NCBI RefSeq assembly: GCF_009739905.1
Contig: NZ_CP034279.1
Coordinates: 4,650,001 to 4,714,000 of the forward strand
DNA: 64,000 bases
Direction of reading: 5' to 3'
From: Streptomyces ficellus
Lineage (GTDB): Bacteria; Actinomycetota; Actinomycetes; Streptomycetales; Streptomycetaceae
Position 1 is the stretch's first letter, and each line of letters begins with the position of its first letter. Below the pieces are notes generated by a model. That model saw only the letters and a list, made by a program, of their open reading frames with translations. It was not told the DNA's origin and ran no database searches. The position numbers and the translations under genes are program-made. This document shows positions 42,877-51,730 of this stretch, in pieces.

Positions 42877-44007
42877 GTGAACAGCGACACGGGTGTGAAC
42901 CTGCCCGCCCTCCGCAGCCACAACGCCGCCCTGGTGCTCGACCTGCTGCGCACGGCGGGCGAGGACGGGGCCAGCCGGCTGGAGCTCGCCGAGCACACCG
43001 GGCTCACCCCGCAGGCCGTCAGCAAGATCACCGCCCGGCTGCGCGAGGAGGGCCTCGCCGCCGACGCCGGGCGGCGCGCCTCCACGGGCGGCAAGCCCCG
43101 CACGGTGCTGCGGCTCGTCCCCGGCGCCGCCCACGCCGTCGGCCTGCACCTGGACCGCGACGAGCTCACCGCGGTCCTCGTCGACCTGTCGGGCGTCGTC
43201 GTCACCTCGGCCGTCGTGCCGCTGGACCTGGGGTCGGGCGCCGAAGTGGTCATGGAGGTCGCCGCCGGCGAGGTCGCCGCGCTCACCTCGCGGCCGCTCC
43301 TCGGCGTCGGCGTCGCCATGCCCGGCCCGCTCGACCACGCCAAGGGCGTGACCCACCGGGTGACCGGCTTCCCCGAGTGGGACGGCTTCCCGCTGCGCGA
43401 CGCGCTCGCACGGCGGCTCGGGCTGCCCGTGGTGCTCGACAAGGACACGAACGCGGCGGCGCTGAACCTCGCCCTGAGCGGGACCGCGTTCGGCCGCGGC
43501 GGGTTCGGCCGCAGCGGTTCCGGCCGGAGCGGCGGGGGAGGCGGCTCCGGCGCCGACTCGTTCGCCTACCTCCATCTCGGTACGGGCCTGGGCGCGGGCC
43601 TCGTCCTCGGCGGCGCCGTCCACCGGGGCGCCCGCACCGGCGCGGGCGAGTTCGGGCACCAGACCGTCCAGCTGGACGGCCCCGTCTGCGGATGCGGCGG
43701 GCGCGGCTGCCTGGAGGCGCTGTGCCTGGCCGCCGTCGCGCGGGGCGACCACGCCTCGGCCGCGAGGGTGCTGGGCGCCGGCGCCGCCAACCTCGTCCAG
43801 CTGCTCGACATCGACCGCGTCCTGCTCGGCGGCCGGGTCGTCACCGGCGCGGCCGAGCCGTTCGTCCACGGCGTGCGCGCCGTCCTCGAGGAACGCGCCC
43901 AGCGCATGGGCCGCCCCCCGGTCCCGGTCACCCTCGCCGACGGCTCCCCCCACATGGTCGCCGAAGGCGCCGCCCAGCTGATCCTGGCCCCGGTCTTCGG
44001 CCGCTGA
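42877..44007 (+). CDS. ROK-family transcriptional regulator
   Basis: A 376-aa repressor-type ROK protein. The N-terminal winged HTH (about 12-65) reads LRTAGEDGASRLELAEHTGLTPQAVSKITARL. The sugar-kinase-like domain has DKDTNAAALN, HLGTGLGAGLVLGG, and the zinc-type CGCGGRGCLEA. A glycine/serine-rich insertion (about 206-226) sits between the DKDTN motif and the next strand, and its repeats suggest slippage growth. GTG start with GGGAGG overlapping closely upstream. It likely senses a sugar and controls the divergent oxidoreductase. Confidence 0.9.
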   Translation: MNSDTGVNLPALRSHNAALVLDLLRTAGEDGASRLELAEHTGLTPQAVSKITARLREEGLAADAGRRASTGGKPRTVLRLVPGAAHAVGLHLDRDELTAVLVDLSGVVVTSAVVPLDLGSGAEVVMEVAAGEVAALTSRPLLGVGVAMPGPLDHAKGVTHRVTGFPEWDGFPLRDALARRLGLPVVLDKDTNAAALNLALSGTAFGRGGFGRSGSGRSGGGGGSGADSFAYLHLGTGLGAGLVLGGAVHRGARTGAGEFGHQTVQLDGPVCGCGGRGCLEALCLAAVARGDHASAARVLGAGAANLVQLLDIDRVLLGGRVVTGAAEPFVHGVRAVLEERAQRMGRPPVPVTLADGSPHMVAEGAAQLILAPVFGR

Positions 44008-44384
44008 CGCCCCGCCGGGGGCCAGTCCTGGGCGGTACGCCCGCCGCCCGCGGCTCGGTGGGCCGGTGGGCCGGGGTGGCGCGCCCCCGCCCGCGGCTCG
44101 GTGGGCCCGGGGCGGTACCTCGGGTTACGGGGACGGGAGCCCCGGTGGCGCGGCCGGCCCCTGCGGGGGCGACCCTGCGCGGCCCCACCCCGGCGCGTCG
44201 CCGACCGCGGGCCGGCGGGCCGTACCCGCCCGGCAGCCCTGACAGTGGCGTACGGCGGTCGTTCGGCCGTTCGGGCGCTTCCGGCGGGCCGTACGGCGGG
44301 ACTTCGGCGGCAGGCCGGTGTGTCGGCGGGGGAGCGTGGGACGTTCTCGGGGCACGACTGTCCTCCCGCCGCCAGAGGTTCCCC
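44008..44384. other. 377-bp intergenic region with dispersed repeat
   Basis: Between the ROK gene and the LPRTG protein gene. It is very GC-rich, with twice-repeated CCGCCCGCGGCTCGGTGGG near 44041 and 44089, the dispersed repeat at 44118-44210, and short GGCGGGCCGTAC duplications near 44215 and 44284. No gene was seen. The promoter for the downstream gene is presumably near 44340-44380. Confidence 0.6.
44118..44210. repeat. dispersed GC-rich intergenic repeat, copy 2
   Basis: 93 bp aligned with 26576-26670: same start (CCTCGGGTTACGGG), an identical 22-bp centre beginning GCCCCTGCGGGGGCGACCC, and the same end (CGTCGCCGA, then GCGGG). About a dozen differences over the length. Both copies are in the same orientation and in gaps. 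Confidence 0.7.
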
Positions 44385-45179
44385 ATGCGACTGCGCACCC
44401 TCACCGCCGCCGGCGCCCCCGCTTCCGTGGCCGCCTCCGTAGCCGTCGCCCTCGCCGTACCCGTACTCCTCGTGGCGGGCGCTCCGCCGGCCACCGCCGA
44501 CGGGGCCGCCGGGTTCGAGGCGGCCGCGCCCGGGCGGCAGCCCAGCTGCGGCAAGACGGCCGCCGCCGAGTTCCCCATCCGGACCCGCATCACCGGCGGC
44601 CCCTCCGCCTACCGTCCCGGTGGCGGCTTCCACACCTGGGAGGTGGAGCTGACCAACACCACCGGCGAGCCCTGCGCCAACATCCACCCCGTGATCGTCT
44701 TCACCGACCGCACCCGTGCCCTCCGGCCGGGCCAGGTCCAGCTGGAGTTCTACGAGGCCGGGGGCGCCGGCGCCGGCGCCCGCCAGTACCCCGTGACCGT
44801 CGAGGAAACCGACGAGAACGAGCTCGTGGGCGTCCTCGACGACGGCAGCGGCGCCGGCGCCTTCCGCGGGTTCACCGTGCCGCCCGGCCGGACCGTCACC
44901 GTGCCGGTGCGCCTGGCATTCACGTCGGACGCCCGGCCGGACACGATCACCGCCAACGCCGCCGTCGTCCAGCGGCGGGGCGGTGACGGCGATTGGGTGG
45001 GGGAGTCCGCCGACTACCGCTTCGCCCTCGCGGACGGGGAGCCCCCCAGCGAGTTCGCCGAGGAACTGCCCAGGACCGGCCGCAACGTCCTGATCGTGGC
45101 CGGGGCCGCGGCCGTCGCCTTCCTCCTCGGCACCGGCGTCCTGTCCCTGGCGGGCCGCCTGAGGCGCCGGCGGGGCTGA
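44385..45179 (+). CDS. secreted surface protein with LPRTG sorting signal
   Basis: A 264-aa protein with a signal peptide (hydrophobic about 12-32, cleavage near PPATADG), one extracellular domain (about 45-220) with two Cys, and a C-terminal cell-wall sorting signal: LPRTG, then a hydrophobic helix (VLIVAGAAAVAFLLGTGVLSLAG) and an RLRRRR tail. It should be anchored to peptidoglycan by a sortase; none is adjacent, but class E and class F sortases are encoded elsewhere in the window. Domain function unrecognised. Confidence 0.85.
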   Translation: MRLRTLTAAGAPASVAASVAVALAVPVLLVAGAPPATADGAAGFEAAAPGRQPSCGKTAAAEFPIRTRITGGPSAYRPGGGFHTWEVELTNTTGEPCANIHPVIVFTDRTRALRPGQVQLEFYEAGGAGAGARQYPVTVEETDENELVGVLDDGSGAGAFRGFTVPPGRTVTVPVRLAFTSDARPDTITANAAVVQRRGGDGDWVGESADYRFALADGEPPSEFAEELPRTGRNVLIVAGAAAVAFLLGTGVLSLAGRLRRRRG

Positions 45180-45239
45180 CCGGCGGGGCCGACCGGCCGG
45201 CACCCCTGGCGTTCACGTACGTCTGCCACCATCCGCTCC

Positions 45240-46013
45240 GTGGAACACGTGGACTACCCGAACGGCCAGGCACCCGGCGCGCCCGTGCGCTCCGGGATTC
45301 CGGAGCACGGCCGCATCCCCAAGTACTACGCCGTCAAGGCGCACGTCGCCGCGCTCGTCGAGGAGCTGGGCGAGGGCCAGGCGCTGCCCGCCGAGCGCGA
45401 CCTGGCCGTGCGCTACGCGGTCTCCCGCGAGACGGTCCGCCAGGCCCTGCGCGAGCTGCTGCTCGAGGGACGGCTGCGCCGCCGGGGGCGCGGCACGGTC
45501 GTCGCCGGGCCCAAGCTGGAGCAGCCGCTGTCGCTCGCCAGCTACACCGAGGGCGTACGCCGCCAGGGCCGCCGCCCCGGCCGCACCCTCGTCGGCCTCG
45601 ACCGGTTCCCCTGCCCCGCCGCGCTCGCCGCCGACCTCGGTGCCGACGCCGGCGAACCCGTGTGGCACATGGAGCGCGTGCTGCTCGCCGACGACGACCG
45701 GGTCGGCCTGGAGAGCACGTACGTCACGGAGGCCCGCGTCCCGCGCCTGGACACCGACTTCGCGCCCGACTCGTCGTTCTACGCCTACCTCCGCGAGCGG
45801 CTCGGCATCCGCTTCGGCGACGCCGACGAGCGCATCGAGACCGTGCTCGCCACCCCGCGCGAGGCCCTGCTCATCGGCACCCCGCCCGCCCTGCCCATGC
45901 TGCTGCTCCACCGTGTCTCCCGGGACACGGAGGGCCGGCCGCTGGAACGGGTGCGCACCCTCTACCGGGGTGACCGGTTCAGCTTCACGACCCGTCTCGG
46001 CGCCCCACGGTAG
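45240..46013 (+). CDS. GntR/HutC-family regulator with UTRA domain
   Basis: A 257-aa regulator. The winged HTH (about 25-90) has LPAERDLAVRYAVSRETVRQALREL and GRLRRRGRGTVVAG. The UTRA effector domain (about 100-250) has YTEGVRRQGRRPG, PVWHMERVLLADD and LLLHRVSRD. It sits directly upstream of the phosphonate genes and probably controls them, like PhnF-type regulators. GTG start without a clear ribosome site; the next in-frame GTG is three codons on. A candidate operator is listed at 46018 and 51731. Confidence 0.87.
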   Translation: MEHVDYPNGQAPGAPVRSGIPEHGRIPKYYAVKAHVAALVEELGEGQALPAERDLAVRYAVSRETVRQALRELLLEGRLRRRGRGTVVAGPKLEQPLSLASYTEGVRRQGRRPGRTLVGLDRFPCPAALAADLGADAGEPVWHMERVLLADDDRVGLESTYVTEARVPRLDTDFAPDSSFYAYLRERLGIRFGDADERIETVLATPREALLIGTPPALPMLLLHRVSRDTEGRPLERVRTLYRGDRFSFTTRLGAPR

Positions 46014-46017
46014 ATCA

Positions 46018-46040
46018 CGGAACGGTAACGGGTCTGGTCC
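46018..46040. promoter_or_regulatory. shared 23-bp element, copy 1, before the FAD oxidoreductase operon
   Basis: CGGAACGGTAACGGGT followed by CTGGTCC. It matches 51731-51753 at 20 of 23 positions. It lies 77 bp before the oxidoreductase start. The GGGTCTGGTCCA part resembles the GGT...ACC type of site bound by HutC-class GntR proteins. Role inferred. Confidence 0.55.
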
Positions 46041-46116
46041 AAGCTTGAGGGGTCGTTCACCTCCCCGTCGCCGGCCCGACCCGGCCGCGCCACCCACCGC
46101 CACGACCGTTTCCGGC

Positions 46117-47229
46117 GTGAGAATCATCGTCGTAGGAGCCGGCGTGGTGGGCACCATGCACGCCTGGCAGGCAGTGGAACGCGGCCACGAGGTCGTACAG
46201 ATCGAGCGCGAGAGCGAGGCCCGCGGGGCCTCCCTCCGCAACTTCGGCCAGATCTGGGTCAGTGGCCGGGCCGGGGGCGAGGAACTGGAGACGGCCCTGC
46301 GCGCCCGCGAGCTGTGGGAGGGCGTCGGCGCGCGCGTCCCCGGGCTGGGCTTCCGGCCCATCGGCTCGCTCACCCCCGTCCGCACCGACCTGGAACTGGC
46401 CGTCGCCGAGGCCGCGGCCGCCCGCCCCGACGCCGCCGCCCGCGGCTTCCGGCTGGTCACCGCGGACGACGCCCGCGCCATGAACCCGGCGCTGCGCGGC
46501 GACTTCCGGGCCGCCCTGTGGTGCGAGCGCGACGCGGCCGTCGAGCCCCGCACCGCCCAGCTCGCCCTGCGCGAAGCCCTCCGGGCGTCCGGCCGGTACA
46601 CCTTCCTGCCCGGGCGCGAGGTCCGCGACGTCGTGGGCGACGACGCCGTCCGGGACGACCACGGGGACGTCCACACCGGCGACGCCGTGGTGCTGTGCAC
46701 CGGCGCCTGGCTGGGCGGGCTCGTCCGCGAGGTCGCCGGAGAGGTCCCGGTACGCCGTGTCCGCCTCCAGATGATGCAGACCGGCCCGCTCGGCGAGCCG
46801 CTGACCACCTCCGTCGCCGACGCCGACAGCTTCCGCTACTACCCGGCCTACGACTCCGCCGCCCTGGACACCGGCCAGCCGCAGGAGCCGGTCGCCGCCG
46901 CGCACCGGATGCAACTGCTGATGGTGCAGCGCCTCGACGGCGGCCTCACCATCGGCGACACCCACGAGTACGAGCACCCCTTCGCCTTCGACACCCTCGA
47001 AGACCCCTACGAGCACCTCACCCGGGTCGTCGAGTCCCTCCTCGGCCGCCCCCTGCCGCCCGTCCGGCGCCGCTGGGCCGGGGTGTACGCGCAGTGCACC
47101 GACACCACCCGCGTCGTCCACCGCCAGCGGGTGCGCGACCGCGTGTGGCTGGTGACGGGCCCCGGCGGTCGCGGCATGACGTGCTCGCCCGCCATCGCGG
47201 AGACGACCGCGAACGAACTGGACTGGTGA
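46117..47229 (+). CDS. FAD-dependent oxidoreductase of the phosphonate-associated TIGR03364 type
   Basis: A 370-aa DadA/glycine-oxidase-like flavoprotein. GxGxxG FAD motif at the start (IIVVGAGVVGTMHA), then RGASLRNFGQIWVSG, which is typical of this phosphonate-linked subgroup, and a C-terminal GPGGRGMTCSPAIAE FAD segment. It may oxidise the amine carbon of an aminophosphonate to give phosphonoacetaldehyde-like products for the next enzyme. GTG start just before the Rossmann strand. First gene of a six-gene unit. Confidence 0.85.
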   Translation: MRIIVVGAGVVGTMHAWQAVERGHEVVQIERESEARGASLRNFGQIWVSGRAGGEELETALRARELWEGVGARVPGLGFRPIGSLTPVRTDLELAVAEAAAARPDAAARGFRLVTADDARAMNPALRGDFRAALWCERDAAVEPRTAQLALREALRASGRYTFLPGREVRDVVGDDAVRDDHGDVHTGDAVVLCTGAWLGGLVREVAGEVPVRRVRLQMMQTGPLGEPLTTSVADADSFRYYPAYDSAALDTGQPQEPVAAAHRMQLLMVQRLDGGLTIGDTHEYEHPFAFDTLEDPYEHLTRVVESLLGRPLPPVRRRWAGVYAQCTDTTRVVHRQRVRDRVWLVTGPGGRGMTCSPAIAETTANELDW

Positions 47230-47231
47230 CC

Positions 47232-47915
47232 ATGACGACCCACCTGAACCTCGTCGTCCTCGACATGGCCGGCACGACCGTCGCCGACGGCGGCCTCGTC
47301 GAGGAGGCCTTCGTCGCCGCCGCCCGCGCCCTGGGCACCGAACCGGACGAGCGGATGCTCGACCACGTCCGCGCCACCATGGGCGAGTCCAAGATCTCCG
47401 TCTTCCGCCACCTCTTCGGCGACGAGTCACGCGCCCGGCGCGCCAACACCGCCTTCGAGGAGGCGTACGCGACGCTCGTCGCCGCCGGCCGGGTCGCCCC
47501 CGTGCCCGGCGCCGCCGACGCCGTCGCCCACCTGCGCGGCCAGGGCCGCACGGTCGTCCTGACCACCGGGTTCGCCCGCGTCACCCAGGACGCCCTCCTC
47601 GACGCACTCGGCTGGCGCGACCTCGCCGACCTGACCCTGTGCCCGGCCGACACCGCCCGCGGCCGCGGCCGCCCCTTCCCCGACATGGTCCTCACCGCCC
47701 TCCTGCGCACGGGCGCCGCCGACGGCGTCCAGGGCGTCGCGGTCGCCGGCGACACCGCGTACGACGTGCTCAGCGGCGTACGCGCCGGGGCGCGGGTCGT
47801 CGCCGGGGTGCTGACCGGGGCGCACGGCGCCGACGCCCTCCACGCGGCGGGTGCCACGCACGTCCTCGGCTCGGTCGCCGAACTGCCGGACCTGCTCGCC
47901 CGGGTGGAAGCGTGA
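47232..47915 (+). CDS. phosphonatase-like HAD hydrolase
   Basis: A 227-aa HAD protein of the TIGR03351 type. Motif I is VVLDMAGTTVADGG, as in PhnX-like enzymes where the nucleophile Asp is followed by AGTT; motif II lies in VLTTGFARVTQ; motif IV is VAGDTAYDVLSG. Expected to cleave a C-P bond in a phosphonoaldehyde, or a related phosphate. It follows the FAD oxidoreductase by 2 bp and overlaps the ABC ATPase by GTGA. Confidence 0.87.
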   Translation: MTTHLNLVVLDMAGTTVADGGLVEEAFVAAARALGTEPDERMLDHVRATMGESKISVFRHLFGDESRARRANTAFEEAYATLVAAGRVAPVPGAADAVAHLRGQGRTVVLTTGFARVTQDALLDALGWRDLADLTLCPADTARGRGRPFPDMVLTALLRTGAADGVQGVAVAGDTAYDVLSGVRAGARVVAGVLTGAHGADALHAAGATHVLGSVAELPDLLARVEA

Positions 47916-48979
47916 CCGGCGGCATCCGCTTCGACGGGGTCACCGTCGCGTACGGCGGGAACGTCGTCCTCGACTCCCTCGACCTGACGGTCGAGCCCGG
48001 CGAGGTCATGGCGCTGCTCGGGCCGTCCGGCTCCGGCAAGACCACGGCCCTGCGCGCCGTCGCCGGGTTCGTGCGCCCGCTGTCCGGACGGGTGTTCCTC
48101 GGCGGCCGGGACGTCACCGCGCTGCCGCCGCACCGGCGCGGCATCGGGATGGTCGTCCAGAGCTACGCCCTGTTCCCGCACATGCGGGTCGAGGACAACG
48201 TGGCGTTCGGGCTGCGGGCCCACAAGGTGCCGAAGGGCGAGATACCCGGCCGGGTCACCGAGGCGCTGGAGCTCACCGGCATGGCCGCCTACGCCCGGCG
48301 CCACCCGCGCGAACTCTCCGGCGGCCAGCAGCAGCGCGTCGCCATCGCGCGGGCCCTCGCCATCCGGCCGGACGTCCTCCTCCTCGACGAGCCGCTGTCG
48401 GCGCTCGACGCGCAGCTGCGCTCCGGGATGCTCGCCGAACTGGCCCGGCTGCACCGCGAACTGCCCGGCGTGACCATCCTGTACGTCACCCACGACCAGG
48501 TCGAGGCGCTCACGCTCGCCGACCGGATCGCCGTCATGGACCGGGCGCGGCTGCGGGACTGCGGCACCCCGCGCGAGCTGTACCGCCGCCCCCGTACGGA
48601 GTTCACGGCGTCGTTCGTCGGCAACGCCAACCTCCTGCCGGTGACGGTCGCCGGCGGCCGGGTGACCTTCGCCGGCCGTGCGCTGGACGTGCCGGTGGCC
48701 AACGGCGCCCCGGACGCGACCGCCACCCTGTGCGTCCGCCCGCACCTCGTCGGGCTGGGCGAAGGACCCAACGCGCTGCGCGGCACGCTCGCCGAGGTCC
48801 AGTGGCGGGGCGCCACGCACCGGCTGTACGTGGACGCCGACGGCCACCGCCTGATGGCCGACCTCCGCGAACTGCGCGACCCGCCGCCGCTGGGCGCCGA
48901 GGTGGTCCTGCACTTCGCCCCCGACGACGCGGTGCTGCTGCCCGCCGGGGCCGGAGCACGGGCGGCCGCCCATGTCTGA
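47912..48979 (+). CDS. ABC importer ATPase (2-aminoethylphosphonate/phosphonate type)
   Basis: A 355-aa ATPase: Walker A GPSGSGKTT, Q-loop VVQSYALFPHM, signature LSGGQQQRVAIARAL, Walker B VLLLDEPLSALD, H-loop THD. The C-terminal TOBE-like region (about 240-355) is typical of the PotA/FbpC/PhnT group. It overlaps its neighbours (GTGA before, 8 bp after), so all parts are made together. The substrate call rests on the adjoining phosphonate enzymes. Confidence 0.9.
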   Translation: MTGGIRFDGVTVAYGGNVVLDSLDLTVEPGEVMALLGPSGSGKTTALRAVAGFVRPLSGRVFLGGRDVTALPPHRRGIGMVVQSYALFPHMRVEDNVAFGLRAHKVPKGEIPGRVTEALELTGMAAYARRHPRELSGGQQQRVAIARALAIRPDVLLLDEPLSALDAQLRSGMLAELARLHRELPGVTILYVTHDQVEALTLADRIAVMDRARLRDCGTPRELYRRPRTEFTASFVGNANLLPVTVAGGRVTFAGRALDVPVANGAPDATATLCVRPHLVGLGEGPNALRGTLAEVQWRGATHRLYVDADGHRLMADLRELRDPPPLGAEVVLHFAPDDAVLLPAGAGARAAAHV

Positions 48980-49835
48980 CACGGCTCTGCCCCGGGTGGC
49001 CGGGGCGCCCGCCACGTCCGGCGCCCGGCGCGGCCTGCCCCGCTGGGTGTGGGCGCTGCCGCCCGTCGGGGTCCTGGCCCTCGCGTTCCTGTACCCGCTC
49101 GGGCTCGTCGTGCGGGAGTCGCTGGCGCCGGGGGCGTACGCGGACGTGTTCGCGTCGCAGGCGTTCCGGGAGGCGCTGACCACCACCGTGTGGCTGGCCG
49201 CCGGGGCGACCGCCGGCTGCCTGGTGCTGGGCTTCACGCTCGCCCTCGTCGTCGCGTTCGTGCCGTTCCCCGGCGGCCGGGCGGTGGCCAGGTTCATCGA
49301 TGTGTTCCTCTCCTTCCCCTCCTTCCTCATCACGCTCGCCCTCCTCTTCCTCTACGGAACGGTCGGCGTGGCCAACGGCGTGTGGACGGACGTCACCGGG
49401 GCCGCCGAGGGGCCGTTCCGGTTCCTGACGACGCCGTGGGGCGTACTGCTGGCGGAGATCACGTACTTCACGCCCTTCGTGATGCGCCCGCTGCTCGCCG
49501 CGTTCTCGCAGATCGACACCGCCCAGCTGGAGGCGGCGTCCTCGCTGGGCGCCCGCCCCGCGCGGATCGTGCGGCGGGTGATCCTCCCCGAGGCGCTGCC
49601 CGCCCTCGCGGCGGGCGGGAGCCTCGTCCTCGTCATGTGCCTCAACGAGTTCGGCATCGTGCTGTTCACCGGCGCCAAGGGCGTGACGACCCTGCCGACG
49701 CTCGTCTACGGCAAGGCGATCCTCGAGTCCGACTATCCGGCCGCGTGCGTCGTCGCGGTCGTCAACATCGCGATCTCCGTGGGGCTGTACGCCCTGTACC
49801 GGGTGGTGAGCCGTCGTGTTGGTGCACAGCGCTAG
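48972..49835 (+). CDS. ABC importer permease 1 (phosphonate type)
   Basis: A 287-aa inner-membrane permease with six predicted helices and the EAA loop (EAASSLGARPARIVRRVILPEALPAL). Of the BPD-transport 1 family as in PhnU. It ends 20 bp inside the next permease gene. Confidence 0.9.
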   Translation: MSDTALPRVAGAPATSGARRGLPRWVWALPPVGVLALAFLYPLGLVVRESLAPGAYADVFASQAFREALTTTVWLAAGATAGCLVLGFTLALVVAFVPFPGGRAVARFIDVFLSFPSFLITLALLFLYGTVGVANGVWTDVTGAAEGPFRFLTTPWGVLLAEITYFTPFVMRPLLAAFSQIDTAQLEAASSLGARPARIVRRVILPEALPALAAGGSLVLVMCLNEFGIVLFTGAKGVTTLPTLVYGKAILESDYPAACVVAVVNIAISVGLYALYRVVSRRVGAQR

Positions 49836-50613
49836 GGGCAGGTGGGCCGCCTGGGCCGTCTTCGCCGTCCTGTTCGTCCCCCTCTTCGCCCTGCCCCTGA
49901 TCGTGATCGCCGCCGCGTCGTTCTCGACGAACTGGTCCGGCGCCCTCCCCTCCGGTCCGACCACCGGGCACTACGCCGCGGCCGTGCGCGGCGAGTCGCT
50001 CCAGGCGCTCACCACCAGCCTGGTCACCGCCGTCACGGCGAGCGTGCTCGCGCTGGTCACCGGGGCGTGGGCCGCGCTCGCCGCCGCGTCGCTGGGCAGG
50101 CGTGGACGCAGGGTCCTGGACGCCCTGTTCGTGCTGCCGGTCGCCGTGCCGTCCGTGGTCGTCGGGCTCGCGGTCCTGGTGGCGTTCTCCCAGCCGCCGT
50201 TCCTCCTCAACGGCACCCGCTGGATCGTGATCCTCGCCCACACCGTCCTCGTCACCGCGTTCGCGTACCAGTCCGTCTCGGCGGCCGTCCAGCGCCTGGA
50301 CCCGGTGTACGAGCAGGCCGCCGCCGGACTCGGCGCCGGGCCCGCCCGCGTACTCCTGCGGGTCAAGCTGCCGCTCCTGCTGCCGTCGCTGAACGCGGCC
50401 GCCGGGCTCTGCTTCGCCCTGTCCATGGGGGAGCTGAGCGCCACGATGATGCTCTACCCGCCGGACTGGATGCCGCTCCCGGTGCTGGTCTTCACCGCCA
50501 CCGACCGCGGGTCCCTGTTCACCGGTTCGGCGATCGCCGTCGTCCTGATGGCGACGACGCTGCTCGTCCTGCTCGCCGCCTCCCGCCTCCGCACCCGAGC
50601 CACCTACCGCTAG
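49816..50613 (+). CDS. ABC importer permease 2 (phosphonate type)
   Basis: A 265-aa permease of the PhnV type: first helix VFAVLFVPLFALPLIVI, EAA-like loop EQAAAGLGAGPARVLLRVKLPLLLPSL, then FALSMGELSATMMLYP. GTG start inside the previous gene, showing tight coupling. It pairs with permease 1 to form the channel. Confidence 0.9.
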   Translation: MLVHSARGRWAAWAVFAVLFVPLFALPLIVIAAASFSTNWSGALPSGPTTGHYAAAVRGESLQALTTSLVTAVTASVLALVTGAWAALAAASLGRRGRRVLDALFVLPVAVPSVVVGLAVLVAFSQPPFLLNGTRWIVILAHTVLVTAFAYQSVSAAVQRLDPVYEQAAAGLGAGPARVLLRVKLPLLLPSLNAAAGLCFALSMGELSATMMLYPPDWMPLPVLVFTATDRGSLFTGSAIAVVLMATTLLVLLAASRLRTRATYR

Positions 50614-50633
50614 CGCCAGGAGAGACCGACGTC

Positions 50634-51692
50634 ATGCTCACGTACACCAAACCGCTCGCCGCCCTCACCGGCGCCCTCCTCCTCACCACCGGCCTCACCG
50701 CCTGCACCGGCACCTCCGCCGCGTCCGACGAGAAGGTCCTCACCGTCTACAGCGCCGACGGCCTCAAGGGCGAGAAGGGCGACGGCTGGTACGACCGGGT
50801 CTTCGAGGACTTCGAGAAGCAGACCGGCATCGAGGTGAAGTACGTCGAGGGCGGCTCCGGCGAGATGGTGCAGCGCGCCGCCCGCGAGAAGCGCAACACC
50901 CAGGCCGACGTCCTCGTCACCCTCCCGCCGTTCATCCAGCAGGCCGGCTCCAAGGGGCTCCTCCAGCCCTACGCGCCGAAGGGCTCGGACCGGGTGAACG
51001 GCGCCGACAAGGCCGCCGACGGCAGCTGGACCTCCGTGGTCAACAACTACTTCGGGTTCATCCACAACACCAAGGAACTGCCCAAGGCCCCCACCACGTG
51101 GGAGGAGCTGCTCGACCCGGAGTTCGAGAACAAGCTCCAGTACTCCACGCCCGGCGTCGCCGGTGACGGCACCGCCGTCGTCATCAAGGCCATGCACGAC
51201 TTCGGCGGCCAGGAGCCCGCCATGGCGTACCTGAAGAAGCTCCAGGCCAACAACGTCGGCCCGTCCTCCTCCACCTCCAAGCTCGCCCCCAAGGTCGACA
51301 AGGGCGAGATCCTCGTCGCCAACGGCGACGTCCAGATGAACTTCGCGCAGGCCAAGTCGATGCCCAACCTCGGCATCTGGTTCCCGGCGAAGCGGGGCGG
51401 GAAGCCCACCACCTTCGCCCTCCCCTACGCCGCCGGGCTCGTCAAGGACGCCCCGCACGCCGGCAACGGCAGGAAGCTCCTCGACTTCATGCTCGGCGAG
51501 CAGGCCCAGCGCCAGGTCAGCGCCGTCGGCGGCGGCTTCCCCGCCCGCGAGGACATCAAGCCCACCGACGCCAACGCCGTCGCGCTCGCCAAGCTGATGG
51601 AAGGCGTCGACGTCTTCGAGCCGGACTGGGCGGACATCGACAAGAACCTGACGTCGTACATCGACGCGTGGAAGTCCGCCACGGGCAGCTGA
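50634..51692 (+). CDS. 2-aminoethylphosphonate-type ABC substrate-binding lipoprotein
   Basis: A 352-aa extracellular binding protein with a lipobox (LTTGLTAC, Cys about 24) and the type 2 periplasmic-binding fold: VLTVYSADGL start, FEDFEKQTGIEVKYVEGGSGEMVQRAAREK, SWTSVVNNYFGFIHNTKELP. These features match PhnS-like AEP-binding proteins, relatives of iron- and thiamine-binding proteins. Captures substrate for the ABC importer; last gene of the unit. Confidence 0.88.
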   Translation: MLTYTKPLAALTGALLLTTGLTACTGTSAASDEKVLTVYSADGLKGEKGDGWYDRVFEDFEKQTGIEVKYVEGGSGEMVQRAAREKRNTQADVLVTLPPFIQQAGSKGLLQPYAPKGSDRVNGADKAADGSWTSVVNNYFGFIHNTKELPKAPTTWEELLDPEFENKLQYSTPGVAGDGTAVVIKAMHDFGGQEPAMAYLKKLQANNVGPSSSTSKLAPKVDKGEILVANGDVQMNFAQAKSMPNLGIWFPAKRGGKPTTFALPYAAGLVKDAPHAGNGRKLLDFMLGEQAQRQVSAVGGGFPAREDIKPTDANAVALAKLMEGVDVFEPDWADIDKNLTSYIDAWKSATGS

Positions 51693-51730
51693 GAGTTCAC
51701 CGCACGTACCTGGTGCCCCGCCACAGGTAG

